Of a stretch of 44,285 nt of DNA, positions 26,197 to 34,258 are shown piece by piece. The stretch covers positions 1 to 44,285 of the forward strand of contig CAMZLY010000083.1 of assembly GCA_947311825.1 (NCBI GenBank). The letters are read 5' to 3'. The translations under genes and the position numbers were made by a program. The stretch comes from an uncultured bacterium (GTDB taxonomy: Bacteria > Verrucomicrobiota > Kiritimatiellia > UBA8416 > CAMZLY01). A model generated the notes under the pieces. It made no database searches and was not told the DNA's origin. It saw nothing but the letters and a program-made list of their open reading frames with translations. Position 1 is the stretch's first letter. The number at the start of each line of letters is the position of its first letter.

Positions 26197-27576
26197 ATGA
26201 GTGCATCAAGAAACATTCTTGCAACAATAGATATGATACAGAAGGAGCATTTAGATGTTAGAACTGTAACGATGGGAATAAACCTAATGGAATGTTGTGG
26301 CAGTAATGTTCAGGAAACATGTCGGAAGGTGGAGAGTAAAATAATATCCGTTGCCGGCTCTTTTGTGGGCATTTGTGATGAGGTAGGTAAGACCTACGGA
26401 ATTCCGGTAGTAAATAAACGCATTTCTATAACCCCTATTGTTCATATCGGGGCTAGCTTTGATCGTTACGGATTTATTGAGCTGGCAAAAGCACTTGATC
26501 GTGCGGCAACGACTGTAGGTGTTGATATTTTAGGCGGCTTCTCTGCACAGGTGGAAAAGGGTATGACGGCAACGGATTTAGAGTATATTGCATCATTACC
26601 GGAAGCTATATCAACCACGGGTAAAATTTGTGCATCAATAAATATAGCCACCACTAAAAAGGGCATAAATATGGATGCACTTAAATTAGTGGGACAGACG
26701 GTAAAAGACTTGGCAGAGAATACTAAAGAAAATGATGGGTTTGGTGCCGCCAAGTTTGTGGTGTTTTGTAATCAGCCAGGTGACAATCCCTTTATGGCAG
26801 GTGCAATTCATGGACTAGAAGAAGCTGATGTTGTTTTGAATGTTGGTGTTAGTGGCCCTGGTGTTATTGCTCGGGCATTGGACCGCATTATAAAAAATGT
26901 TGGGTGTGCAAATCTTAGACTTGATGATCTTGCAGAGGAAATTAAACAGACTACATTTCGTGTTACACGTTGTGGCGAACTGATTGGTCGGCGTGTGTCT
27001 GAAAAGCTAGGAGTGGAGTTTGGGGTAGTAGATCTTTCGTTAGCACCTACGCCAACAATAGGGGATAGTGTTGGTGAAATTTTCCAGATTCTGGGCGTCG
27101 ATGATGTAGGTGCACCAGGGTCAACGGCAATTCTTGCAATGCTGAATGATGCTGTAAAAAAAGGCGGAGTATTTGCCAGTAAAACTGTCGGTGGATTAAG
27201 TGGTGCATTTATTCCTGTTATGGAAGATGCGGTGTTGGCAGATGCTGTAGAAAAAGGATCACTTAGTCTTGAAAAACTGGAAGCCATGACTTGTGTCTGC
27301 TCGGTTGGATTGGATATGGTTCCTATTCCTGGTTCAGTAGGTGCTGATACTATTTCGGCAATTATTGCTGACGAGATGGCGTTAGGTATGATTAATCAAA
27401 AAACTACCGCCGCACGTCTTATTCCTGTTCCTGGAAAAAAAGCTGGTGAGCATGTGAGCTTTGGTGGGCTCTTTGGTGCCAGTCCGATATTACCGGTTAA
27501 TAATATTGGTAAATCAAAACGGTTTATAGAGTGGGGAGGACGTATCCCCGCACCAATACATAGTTTTAAAAACTAG
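26197..27576 (+). CDS. UPF0210 / DUF711 (PFL-family) protein
   Basis: A 459-residue member of the UPF0210 family, recognised by TVTMGINLMECC near residue 24, GFSAQVEKGMT near 116 and the conserved C-terminal ARLIPVPGKKAGEHVSFGGLFG near 408. Structures of relatives resemble a pyruvate formate-lyase-like barrel, but no reaction has been firmly assigned, and no glycyl-radical motif is visible here. It is 12 nt downstream of the ACT protein, with AAGGA before the start, so both come from one transcript. Length is normal and the protein appears complete. Confidence 0.88.
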   Translation: MSASRNILATIDMIQKEHLDVRTVTMGINLMECCGSNVQETCRKVESKIISVAGSFVGICDEVGKTYGIPVVNKRISITPIVHIGASFDRYGFIELAKALDRAATTVGVDILGGFSAQVEKGMTATDLEYIASLPEAISTTGKICASINIATTKKGINMDALKLVGQTVKDLAENTKENDGFGAAKFVVFCNQPGDNPFMAGAIHGLEEADVVLNVGVSGPGVIARALDRIIKNVGCANLRLDDLAEEIKQTTFRVTRCGELIGRRVSEKLGVEFGVVDLSLAPTPTIGDSVGEIFQILGVDDVGAPGSTAILAMLNDAVKKGGVFASKTVGGLSGAFIPVMEDAVLADAVEKGSLSLEKLEAMTCVCSVGLDMVPIPGSVGADTISAIIADEMALGMINQKTTAARLIPVPGKKAGEHVSFGGLFGASPILPVNNIGKSKRFIEWGGRIPAPIHSFKN

Positions 27577-27670
27577 CCAATGAGGTTGCTATTAATATTC
27601 CCAAAACAAATAAGTCCGATGGGCACAACCAGCACCAAATAGTTAAGAATAAAAATCCGTTGCCTTAAAT

Positions 27671-30016
27671 TTAGTGATATGATGTTCCGCATTTACTACA
27701 GTGGTAAACATCGCCGTATAAGGCGTGAGTGTGATGAATTTTGTTGTAAGTTCCACATTTTGGACACGCCATGCCGCTTTGAACTGGTTTGGGGGCAGGT
27801 TGAGATATTTCTGTTGTTTTTGTTGGTTCTTCTGGCAAGGATGTGCCTGGAGCACTTGCTGGTTCGGCAGATGTTCTTTGGCGTATTTGTTTGTATCCGC
27901 ATAGTCTGCAGAAACGATATAAATAGGTTGGGTTATCATTTCTCCATGGTCCCATCTTTCCTACGTTACACATGGGGCATGAGCCACTGTTTTTAGGTTT
28001 GTTGCCGGAGGTCTTTCGTATTCTTCCGGTATTTGACGCTCGGCGTGTTCCTTTGTTGCTGGATACTTGGCGTTGACCTTTACCACCGCCTGATGATTCA
28101 GCAACTTTGTCACCATTAACTTCCGCTCCATCACCGCCTTGCCATTCTTCTCTACGGTCTTCACGATGTTTATCTCCTACAATTTTGCGTGCCATGGCTT
28201 GACCTATTGCGGTGCCGACTGCTGTACCGGCTGTTTCAAATCCTTGCTTGATCCCTTCAGTGACTTCGGTGGACATCTGCTCGCCGAAACTATTGTCGTT
28301 ATAGTCGGCGGTTGATTTGTCGGCTGCCGTTACCTTTATTTCTTCACCTTCTGTATTTGCTTGGTCAATTTTTGTTTGGCTATCTCTAACAGTTTGATCT
28401 CCACTGGTTGCGGCATCTGCCATTTCGTTTTTAGATTTGTTTACTTCGGCACTGAAAGCATTTTCTTTTTGCCTTTTAAGTTCTTTGCGTAAAATGGCCA
28501 TCTCGGCAGTATCTTTCTGATCATCATCAGGCAGATCAACGTAGTCATCACTATATTCATTATCACGTAAATTTTTGTTATTCTCAGCAGTAGCGGACTG
28601 ACCCTTGTCATGTTTATTAGCAAAAATATCGTCTGCCGCATCTTTTACTTTTACAGACTTAGTAGCATTCTTATTTTTATCATCAAATAAATCATTTGCC
28701 GCTTTTTCTGCTTTTAATTTTGCTTTTCGCTCTCGCAGAGTTTTTGCTAGTTTAATTGCTTTCTCTGGGTTGCCTTTTGAATAATCATTTGCGGCAGCCC
28801 GAGCCTCTTGCTTGGTTGCTCCAGCTTTACGGAATACTTTATAGGCGTTGTTTTCACGTTGCTGTTCATCTTTTTCTGCAAGGTCTTTTTTGTCTAGATA
28901 TTCTAGTACTTTGTTTGGAGCCCGCATCATTTTTTTTGAACGATCTTTCCAGGCTTGTGCTTCTTTGTCGATTATATCTTCGCCATAATCATCAGATTCA
29001 AAGGTTGAGGTTTTTCCTGCTGCCGAGAGTCCTTCGTTTTTTGAAGGATCTTCCTTGCCATCTTTCGCAAGTTGTTTGGCTATTTTGTTGAATTCTTCAG
29101 GATGTCCTTTTCGCTTTGCGTCAATTGCTGCTCGTGCTTGTTTATAAGGTATGCCTTTACGCATCATTTTTTTGACCACAGCATTGTCGACTTCATCTTG
29201 AATACCGCGTTGGGTTTGGTCTTGTTCCTTGTTTAGTTTTTTTAGTTCTTTATCGGATGCTTGTCGTTTCTGTATTGTTCCGCCAAAAAGATCATCCACT
29301 TTTTTAGCAGTGGTTTTTGCCCCTTCATAAAGTTGATCTTTGAGGTTAAATTCATCATCATTTTTGCCGTCGGCGGTGAGACCGTGTGTGCTTTGTTCTT
29401 TATCTTTAATACCTTTTTTCTTTATCTCTTTAACCGCATTCCGAAAGCCTTTTTTGTCACCATTGTCATATTTTTTCATTGCAGCTTCTGCTTCTTCTTT
29501 GGTGGCTCCTTTTCTCCGTAATTTTGCTTTTAGAGCCTGCCGAACTTCAGCTTCTTTTGCGGTAAGGGTTTTGCTTTCTTCCTTTTCGTATTCTTTTGCA
29601 TCTTTAGCAGAAATTTTATCGGCTGTATCCTGTCCAACAACTACTGAGCTAACTTTAGCGGCGTCGCCTTCCTCTATTCCTTCAATAACGGTCATTACTT
29701 TATCTTCAATATCGAGAAGATCGTCTACCACGCCTAAAGCATTCTTGGCTTTGCCTACTTTGTCTCCTGCCGAATGACCAATAATCTTTTTTGTTGCCTT
29801 GTCAACAGCTTTATCAATTGCATCATCTGCGTCACTACTGGCATCATCAAAATCAGCAGCGGCTTTTCTCCAGCCGGTTTTTACCTTCTCTTTTTCTTTT
29901 TCGGCATAAATCGGTAACGATAAAAATATTAATAGTATTATAAATGTTTTTAGCATTATATTTTTCATCATTTGTTTCTTTATATGCTTGGTTAAATTAT
30001 TTTCTTTTGTTGACAT
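27671..30016 (-). CDS. Secreted lysine/aspartate-rich repeat protein with two C-terminal zinc-ribbon-like motifs
   Basis: No family recognised. The frame is open up to 30058, but ATG 30016 has GAGGAG upstream and is preferred, giving 781 residues. A signal peptide (hydrophobic core at about 22-38, ending IYA before EKEK) indicates export. The body is highly charged and probably helical. It contains three diverged 36-37-residue repeats at about 167-202, 285-320 and 395-431; each has the theme KG-x-(T/P)-x3-A-x-AA, then KG or NG, then an AK/VK-rich helix. A small-residue stretch (GTAVGTAIGQAMA, about 597-609) may be a membrane-active helix. The C-terminus has two CxxC-x18/19-CxxC modules: C680, C683, C703, C706 and C751, C754, C773, C776. 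Zinc ribbons are unusual on an exported protein. An intrinsic terminator lies in its leader. Confidence 0.7.
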   Translation of the reverse strand: MSTKENNLTKHIKKQMMKNIMLKTFIILLIFLSLPIYAEKEKEKVKTGWRKAAADFDDASSDADDAIDKAVDKATKKIIGHSAGDKVGKAKNALGVVDDLLDIEDKVMTVIEGIEEGDAAKVSSVVVGQDTADKISAKDAKEYEKEESKTLTAKEAEVRQALKAKLRRKGATKEEAEAAMKKYDNGDKKGFRNAVKEIKKKGIKDKEQSTHGLTADGKNDDEFNLKDQLYEGAKTTAKKVDDLFGGTIQKRQASDKELKKLNKEQDQTQRGIQDEVDNAVVKKMMRKGIPYKQARAAIDAKRKGHPEEFNKIAKQLAKDGKEDPSKNEGLSAAGKTSTFESDDYGEDIIDKEAQAWKDRSKKMMRAPNKVLEYLDKKDLAEKDEQQRENNAYKVFRKAGATKQEARAAANDYSKGNPEKAIKLAKTLRERKAKLKAEKAANDLFDDKNKNATKSVKVKDAADDIFANKHDKGQSATAENNKNLRDNEYSDDYVDLPDDDQKDTAEMAILRKELKRQKENAFSAEVNKSKNEMADAATSGDQTVRDSQTKIDQANTEGEEIKVTAADKSTADYNDNSFGEQMSTEVTEGIKQGFETAGTAVGTAIGQAMARKIVGDKHREDRREEWQGGDGAEVNGDKVAESSGGGKGQRQVSSNKGTRRASNTGRIRKTSGNKPKNSGSCPMCNVGKMGPWRNDNPTYLYRFCRLCGYKQIRQRTSAEPASAPGTSLPEEPTKTTEISQPAPKPVQSGMACPKCGTYNKIHHTHALYGDVYHCSKCGTSYH

Positions 30017-30062
30017 GGCGATACTCCTCAAATATTTATACATATGAGCTTCTTGCAAAACT

Positions 30063-30086
30063 AAAAAAATTGGCTCATAGAGCCAA
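30063..30086 (-). terminator. Intrinsic terminator in the leader of the secreted repeat protein gene
   Basis: Read on the minus strand: TTGGCTC-TAT-GAGCCAA followed at once by seven T residues. The stem is perfect. It lies about 47 nt upstream of the preferred start at 30016, pointing toward that gene. It therefore either ends an upstream minus-strand transcript or acts as an attenuator for the gene. Confidence 0.75.
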
Positions 30087-30298
30087 CGTTACAACCGTTC
30101 TTATTAGTCATAATATATCATATAAAAATATTAGTTCAATTTTATATTGTTAATAAATGTAACTATATACATCTACTATTTGAACAGCAATTCTCGTTTT
30201 GAGAGGATACCGCCTTACGGCGGAACTACAAACAGTGAATTATCGGAGAAAATGTTTTTGTTCTGTTACTTTTTGGCTATATATGGCAGACTGATTTT
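30087..30298. other. Divergent intergenic region before cvfB
   Basis: AT-rich, with no gene. It holds a short hairpin CCGCC-TTAC-GGCGG (30210-30223) of dispersed-repeat type. Promoters for both flanking genes must lie here or nearby, but none is convincing. Confidence 0.4.
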
Positions 30299-31138
30299 AT
30301 GACATTGATAGGAAAGAAAAATATTTTAGTGATACTACGTGAAGCAGAGCAGGGGCTTTATCTCGATGGCGGGAAAGAGCATGGCGATATACTGCTTCCG
30401 AGGCGTTACGTGCCAAAAGGCGTAAAAGTCGGTGATTCCATAAATGTTTTTATTTATCTGGATTCTGATGAGCGTCTTATAGCAACAACCGAAACGCCCC
30501 TTGCAGAAGTTGGTGATTTTGCTTACTTAAAAGTGGTAAGCATTAATGAAAAAGCAGGTGCGTTTCTTGATTTAGGGATATCAAAAGATGTATTACTGCC
30601 ATTTCGTGAGCAGGCGAAGCCGTTAACTCCAGGCGACCGTGTTATTGTTTATATTAATCTGGATAAATTATCAGAGAGAATTATCGCAACTACCAGATAT
30701 TCCAGGCATTTATCAAAAGAAATACCACTGGTAAAAGAAGGCGATAAAGTAAAATTTCTTGTTGCAGGTATGACACCGCTTGGGTATAACGCCATTGTTG
30801 AGAATGCTTATGCAGGGTTGCTTTATCATAGTGATATAGCAACACCGTTATCTACCGGGAAAATTATTGAAGGATATGTGCGTGCTGTACGTCCAGATGG
30901 TAAAATTGACCTAGGGTTAGATCGTTCTGGTTATAAGAGAATTGCACCTTTAACCGAACAGATTATTTTGGCCTTAGAAGCAAATGATGGAGAGATGAAG
31001 TTTAATGACAAAAGCTCCCCCGAAAGTATCAGAGAAGTATTTAATGTAAGTAAGAAGGCTTTTAAACAGGCTTTGGGTGCTTTATATAAGAAAAAACTTA
31101 TACAGTTTACTGATAATGGAGTAAGGCTAGAGAGGTGA
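30299..31138 (+). CDS. cvfB: CvfB-like S1 RNA-binding protein
   Basis: A 279-residue protein with S1/OB-type beta-barrel modules followed by a winged helix, as in CvfB/YitL. The repeated phrases VGDSINVFIYLDSDERLIATT (residues about 42-62) and PGDRVIVYINLDKLSERIIATT mark two modules. GAFLDLGISKDVLLP near 85 is the S1 core. The C-terminus (SPESIREVFNVSKKAFKQAL) is the winged helix. Relatives bind RNA and affect virulence-gene expression in Staphylococcus; the role here is unknown. The ribosome site is weak. Copy 2 of the 166-bp element lies 65 nt downstream. Confidence 0.88.
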   Translation: MTLIGKKNILVILREAEQGLYLDGGKEHGDILLPRRYVPKGVKVGDSINVFIYLDSDERLIATTETPLAEVGDFAYLKVVSINEKAGAFLDLGISKDVLLPFREQAKPLTPGDRVIVYINLDKLSERIIATTRYSRHLSKEIPLVKEGDKVKFLVAGMTPLGYNAIVENAYAGLLYHSDIATPLSTGKIIEGYVRAVRPDGKIDLGLDRSGYKRIAPLTEQIILALEANDGEMKFNDKSSPESIREVFNVSKKAFKQALGALYKKKLIQFTDNGVRLER

Positions 31139-31203
31139 GGGTGAGGGTGGGGGTGGACTAAGAATGTGAGGCTAAGGAGTAGGTATTAATGTGATAGAAA
31201 ATA

Positions 31204-31370
31204 GAGGTGCTTGCAAAACTACTGTGCTAGGCGATTTTTTGTATTTTAGGCGAGCAGATTCTGTCTTTTGAGCAATTGGAGCATACCCGTAGGGTCTGTA
31301 AAATTGCGAAAAAGCGGAATATGCCGCATGAAATCAAAAAAGTGCCCGCAGATAGTTTTGCAAGTGCCTC
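31204..31370 (+). repeat. 166-bp-family element with inverted ends, copy 2 (167 bp)
   Basis: It has the same ends and internal order as copy 1, with scattered substitutions and one extra A. It lies in the gap between convergent cvfB and the TPR gene, in the same orientation relative to the upstream plus-strand gene. Confidence 0.85.
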
Positions 31371-31384
31371 TATAAACAATCTTT

Positions 31385-32359
31385 CTACTTTTGTCTTTTT
31401 AATATTGCGGCATCTAGTTTTTTGTCGCGGGGTGAACCGAGCTCGACGGCTTTGATATAGTATTTTGCGATTGCTTCTGTGTCATCTGGATTTGTTTTAA
31501 AAAGTAGTTTTGCCATATTGAGGTTCGCTTCTTTGTGGAATGAGTTTGTTTTAAGAGCTTGTTTGAGCTGGGTGATTGCAGCTTTGTTGCGGTTAATTCC
31601 ACAATATGCGGTTGCTAGAATTACGTGTGCATTGGCATTGCCGGGGTGTTCTTCTATAAGTGTTTCTAAGAGGTAACTTGCGTCATTGTATTGTTTTAGC
31701 CTGCATTGGACAATGCCTATCATAAGTCTTGTACGTGTACTATCAGGGTCATCCATTAATGCCTTTATGAGTATGTCTCTGGCTTCTTTGTTTTTATTTT
31801 CCATCATTAGTATTTTTGCTTTTGTGAGTGCTTTATTGTTTTTTTGTTTGGATAAATTTATTTTCTTTTTTGGGGCTTCTACATCGGTTGTTTCGCCTTT
31901 ATTTGCCTCTTTAAGCAGTTCTTTTAGATGATATTCACAGTGATTACGGTGAAATTTTATTACTGCCGGTTGCCAGTCTGGATATTCATTTTGTATGTTG
32001 GCATAGCTTTTGATTGCTTTATCGTATATCCACATAGCTATGATGGGGTCTTTTTCTGCTCTTGCTTTGTCGGCATCGGACAGGAACGTGTGTGCTATAG
32101 CGAATTGTTCTGGTGCTGTTTTGTGTTGTTTTACAGTTGGATTAGTAGGTTGTTCTATTTGTGGCACGTCACTTTTATCTATATCTTGAGTTCTTTCAAG
32201 TTTGTTAAATCTTTTAGGGCTATTATTGGTTTCTATTAGTATGGACCACGCATTCTCCGGTAGTTTTTTTTGCGTTTCTTTCTTTTTCCCCCATGCATGC
32301 GAGGTTAGTGGTAATGTGGCTGTTAGTAGTGCTGTTAAAAATAGTACTTTTGTTTTCAT
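31385..32359 (-). CDS. Periplasmic or exported tetratricopeptide-repeat protein
   Basis: A 324-residue protein starting at ATG 32359 with signal peptide MKTKVLFLTALLTATLPLTS and a cleavage region SHA-WG. The frame is open to 32395, but the upstream part would precede a classic signal sequence and is not preferred. The middle (residues about 20-150) is Lys/Glu-rich. The C-terminal half holds about three TPR units (ALTKAKILMMENKNKEARDI, TRTRLMIGIVQCRLKQYNDA, AHVILATAYCGINRNKAAI). TPR proteins act as protein-binding scaffolds; partner unknown. No neighbouring gene suggests a pathway. Confidence 0.8.
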   Translation of the reverse strand: MKTKVLFLTALLTATLPLTSHAWGKKKETQKKLPENAWSILIETNNSPKRFNKLERTQDIDKSDVPQIEQPTNPTVKQHKTAPEQFAIAHTFLSDADKARAEKDPIIAMWIYDKAIKSYANIQNEYPDWQPAVIKFHRNHCEYHLKELLKEANKGETTDVEAPKKKINLSKQKNNKALTKAKILMMENKNKEARDILIKALMDDPDSTRTRLMIGIVQCRLKQYNDASYLLETLIEEHPGNANAHVILATAYCGINRNKAAITQLKQALKTNSFHKEANLNMAKLLFKTNPDDTEAIAKYYIKAVELGSPRDKKLDAAILKRQK

Positions 32360-32431
32360 GGTGTGTATCCTGCGTGATAGTGGTGCTGTAGTCAAGACAA
32401 GAAAGAGTTACTATCTTAATAAAAATATTGT

Positions 32432-32479
32432 TATCCGCAGATTACGCAGATTTTCGCAGATTAAAATATTGTGGTGGTT
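32432..32479. repeat. Dispersed repeat upstream of the sensor kinase, left copy
   Basis: This is the reverse complement of the CTGCG-type repeat (32432-32462), continuing into TTAAAATATTGTGGTGGTT (32461-32479). The last 24 bp are exactly repeated at 34026-34049, on the other side of the kinase gene. Confidence 0.7.
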
Positions 32480-32646
32480 CTGTTCTACAGGATGTTTTGC
32501 CACTAATGCACGAATGAAAATATTGTATCATATTCTAATTTGTTGTTGTATTTCGCATATTTTTTGTTTGTTATTGTCAGTTATTATAATTTGTTGTAGT
32601 ATTTATGAATTAATTTTTTGTACTGAAGATAAGGTGAGTTTTAATT

Positions 32647-33981
32647 ATGAGTTTTTTTAATTCTGAGAATAAAGAGACGGTTCATCTTTGGGTGGCGATT
32701 GCAATAACTATTATACTTGCTCTGTTCCGGTCTTTGTCGTTGATTCCTGCGTCGAGTGGCATTTGTCAGTTTATTCCGGTATTACCTACAATGGTTTATA
32801 TCTTAATGTCTTTGTTTGTTGTGATTTTGCTCTGGGTAGCTTATCAGCGCTGGATTGCTACTATACATCACCGGGAGGAGCTTGAATTTGTGATCAAGAG
32901 TATTGGCCCAGATATGATTATGGTGATTGACCCTAAAATGACTATAACTATGTGCAACAATGCGGTTGAAGAAATTTTCGGTTACAGGCCAGATGAGGTG
33001 ATTGGTCAGAAAACAAATATGCTTTATTTTGATCGGCGTATAACTGGCGATAAAAAAGAGGTATATAACCGTATTATAACTATTGGTATTCATGCCGGTT
33101 TTGCAAAGGGGAAATGTAAAGATGGACGTATTATTCCGCTTGAAATTATAACTGGAGACTTGCCGCATCAACCGGGGGCAGTAATTCTTATTCGTGATAT
33201 TACGGAAAGAAAAATGTTCGAGGATGAGCTTATTAAAGCAAAAGAGAAGGCGGAAGAAGCAACGGTGAAGTTAAAGAAGATTGAAGGTATGCGTGATAGT
33301 CTTTCCAATATGATTGTGCATGATCTGAAATCACCTTTAACAGCGATTAGTGGATATTTGGAATTGATAAACAGGACTCCTGATAATAATCTTGATGATT
33401 CTTGTTCTGTATTTTTGGATGAGGCGTTGAAAATGACTCATCAGCTGGGTGATATGATTAATTCGTTGCTTGATATAAGTCGTTTAGAGCATCATGAAAT
33501 GCCATTGAATAAGTCGGTGTTTGATGTTAAGGAGTGCTGTGATAAGGCTATGGAGGTTATTAGACCTGATTGTGCAAGTAAGAATATTGTAATAATTCTT
33601 CCGTCAGAGGCGGTGCTTGCTTTTGGTGATTCTGATATAGTGCAGCGTATAGTGATGAATTTGATGAGTAATGCTATTAAATTTACTCCTGAAGGTGGGT
33701 TGGTTACGGTTAGAACTGAATCTGTAGATGAATTTGTGAGAGTTATGGTGTCTGATACTGGTATGGGTATTCCGAAAGAGTTTCATGAGAAAATATTTTC
33801 TAAGTTTGCACAGCTTGAAGCAAAGAAGTTTTCTACTGGTATTGGGCTTACTTTCTGCAAGCTGGCAGCTGAAGCACATGGTGGAGAAATTGGTATTGAG
33901 AGCGAGATGGGGCATGGGAGTAAGCTATGGTTTACTATACCTGCTACACCAACGTCCGTTAGTGATCTATTCGAGGCTTGA
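32647..33981 (+). CDS. Membrane sensor histidine kinase with PAS domain
   Basis: A 444-residue kinase. Two membrane helices lie at about residues 13-32 and 48-68, followed by a PAS domain (about 80-195, with MVIDPKMTITMCNNAVEEIFGY). A short coiled coil then leads to HisKA with His225 in MIVHDLKSPLTAISGY. The ATPase domain has NLMSNAIKFTPEGG near 338, DTGMGIP near 370 and STGIGLTFCK near 397. With almost no periplasmic loop, sensing is probably through PAS or within the membrane. No response regulator is adjacent, so it is an orphan. The gene is flanked by direct copies of an intergenic repeat. Start: ATG after AAGGTGAG. Confidence 0.92.
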   Translation: MSFFNSENKETVHLWVAIAITIILALFRSLSLIPASSGICQFIPVLPTMVYILMSLFVVILLWVAYQRWIATIHHREELEFVIKSIGPDMIMVIDPKMTITMCNNAVEEIFGYRPDEVIGQKTNMLYFDRRITGDKKEVYNRIITIGIHAGFAKGKCKDGRIIPLEIITGDLPHQPGAVILIRDITERKMFEDELIKAKEKAEEATVKLKKIEGMRDSLSNMIVHDLKSPLTAISGYLELINRTPDNNLDDSCSVFLDEALKMTHQLGDMINSLLDISRLEHHEMPLNKSVFDVKECCDKAMEVIRPDCASKNIVIILPSEAVLAFGDSDIVQRIVMNLMSNAIKFTPEGGLVTVRTESVDEFVRVMVSDTGMGIPKEFHEKIFSKFAQLEAKKFSTGIGLTFCKLAAEAHGGEIGIESEMGHGSKLWFTIPATPTSVSDLFEA

Positions 33982-34258
33982 ACCGCTAATTAGGTGAATT
34001 AAGCGAATATTATCCGTATATTTTTGCAGATTAAAATATTGTGGTGGTTATGTAAAAGCTAGGCGGGTGGGCGGTAATGTCGTTGCATTTACATCTTTAA
34101 CTTTGTTCTTGCTGTGTTTCTCTGGGGACATTGCTACGAATGCGTATGAACAAGGCTATGTATCCTATCGTTATGTCGGTGGCCATCCATGCTCGTCTAC
34201 TTACTTGTCGAGTCACTTAGCACGTAGGACGACCGTTAATCGGCACGGGGGATTTCTT
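33982..34258. other. 277-bp gap between sensor kinase and rhaB
   Basis: It holds the right copy of the dispersed repeat (34011-34049). From about 34050 to 34250 there is sequence I cannot assign. An open frame at 34067-34294 lacks a ribosome site and family features and runs into rhaB, so I do not call it. No T-run terminator for rhaB is visible. Confidence 0.4.
34011..34049. repeat. Dispersed repeat downstream of the sensor kinase, right copy
   Basis: A degraded ATCCG...GCAGA word, then a 24-bp exact match (34026-34049) to 32456-32479 in direct orientation. Confidence 0.7.

Noticed and set aside
29261-29777. Plus-strand hydrophobic open frames opposite the secreted repeat protein
   Set aside because: They are antisense reflections of lysine/aspartate-rich codons, which read as Phe/Leu/Ser on the other strand.
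32202-32660. 152-codon plus-strand frame antisense to the TPR gene
   Set aside because: It is an antisense shadow of the TPR gene that runs through dispersed repeats; the TPR protein has a proper signal peptide and repeats.
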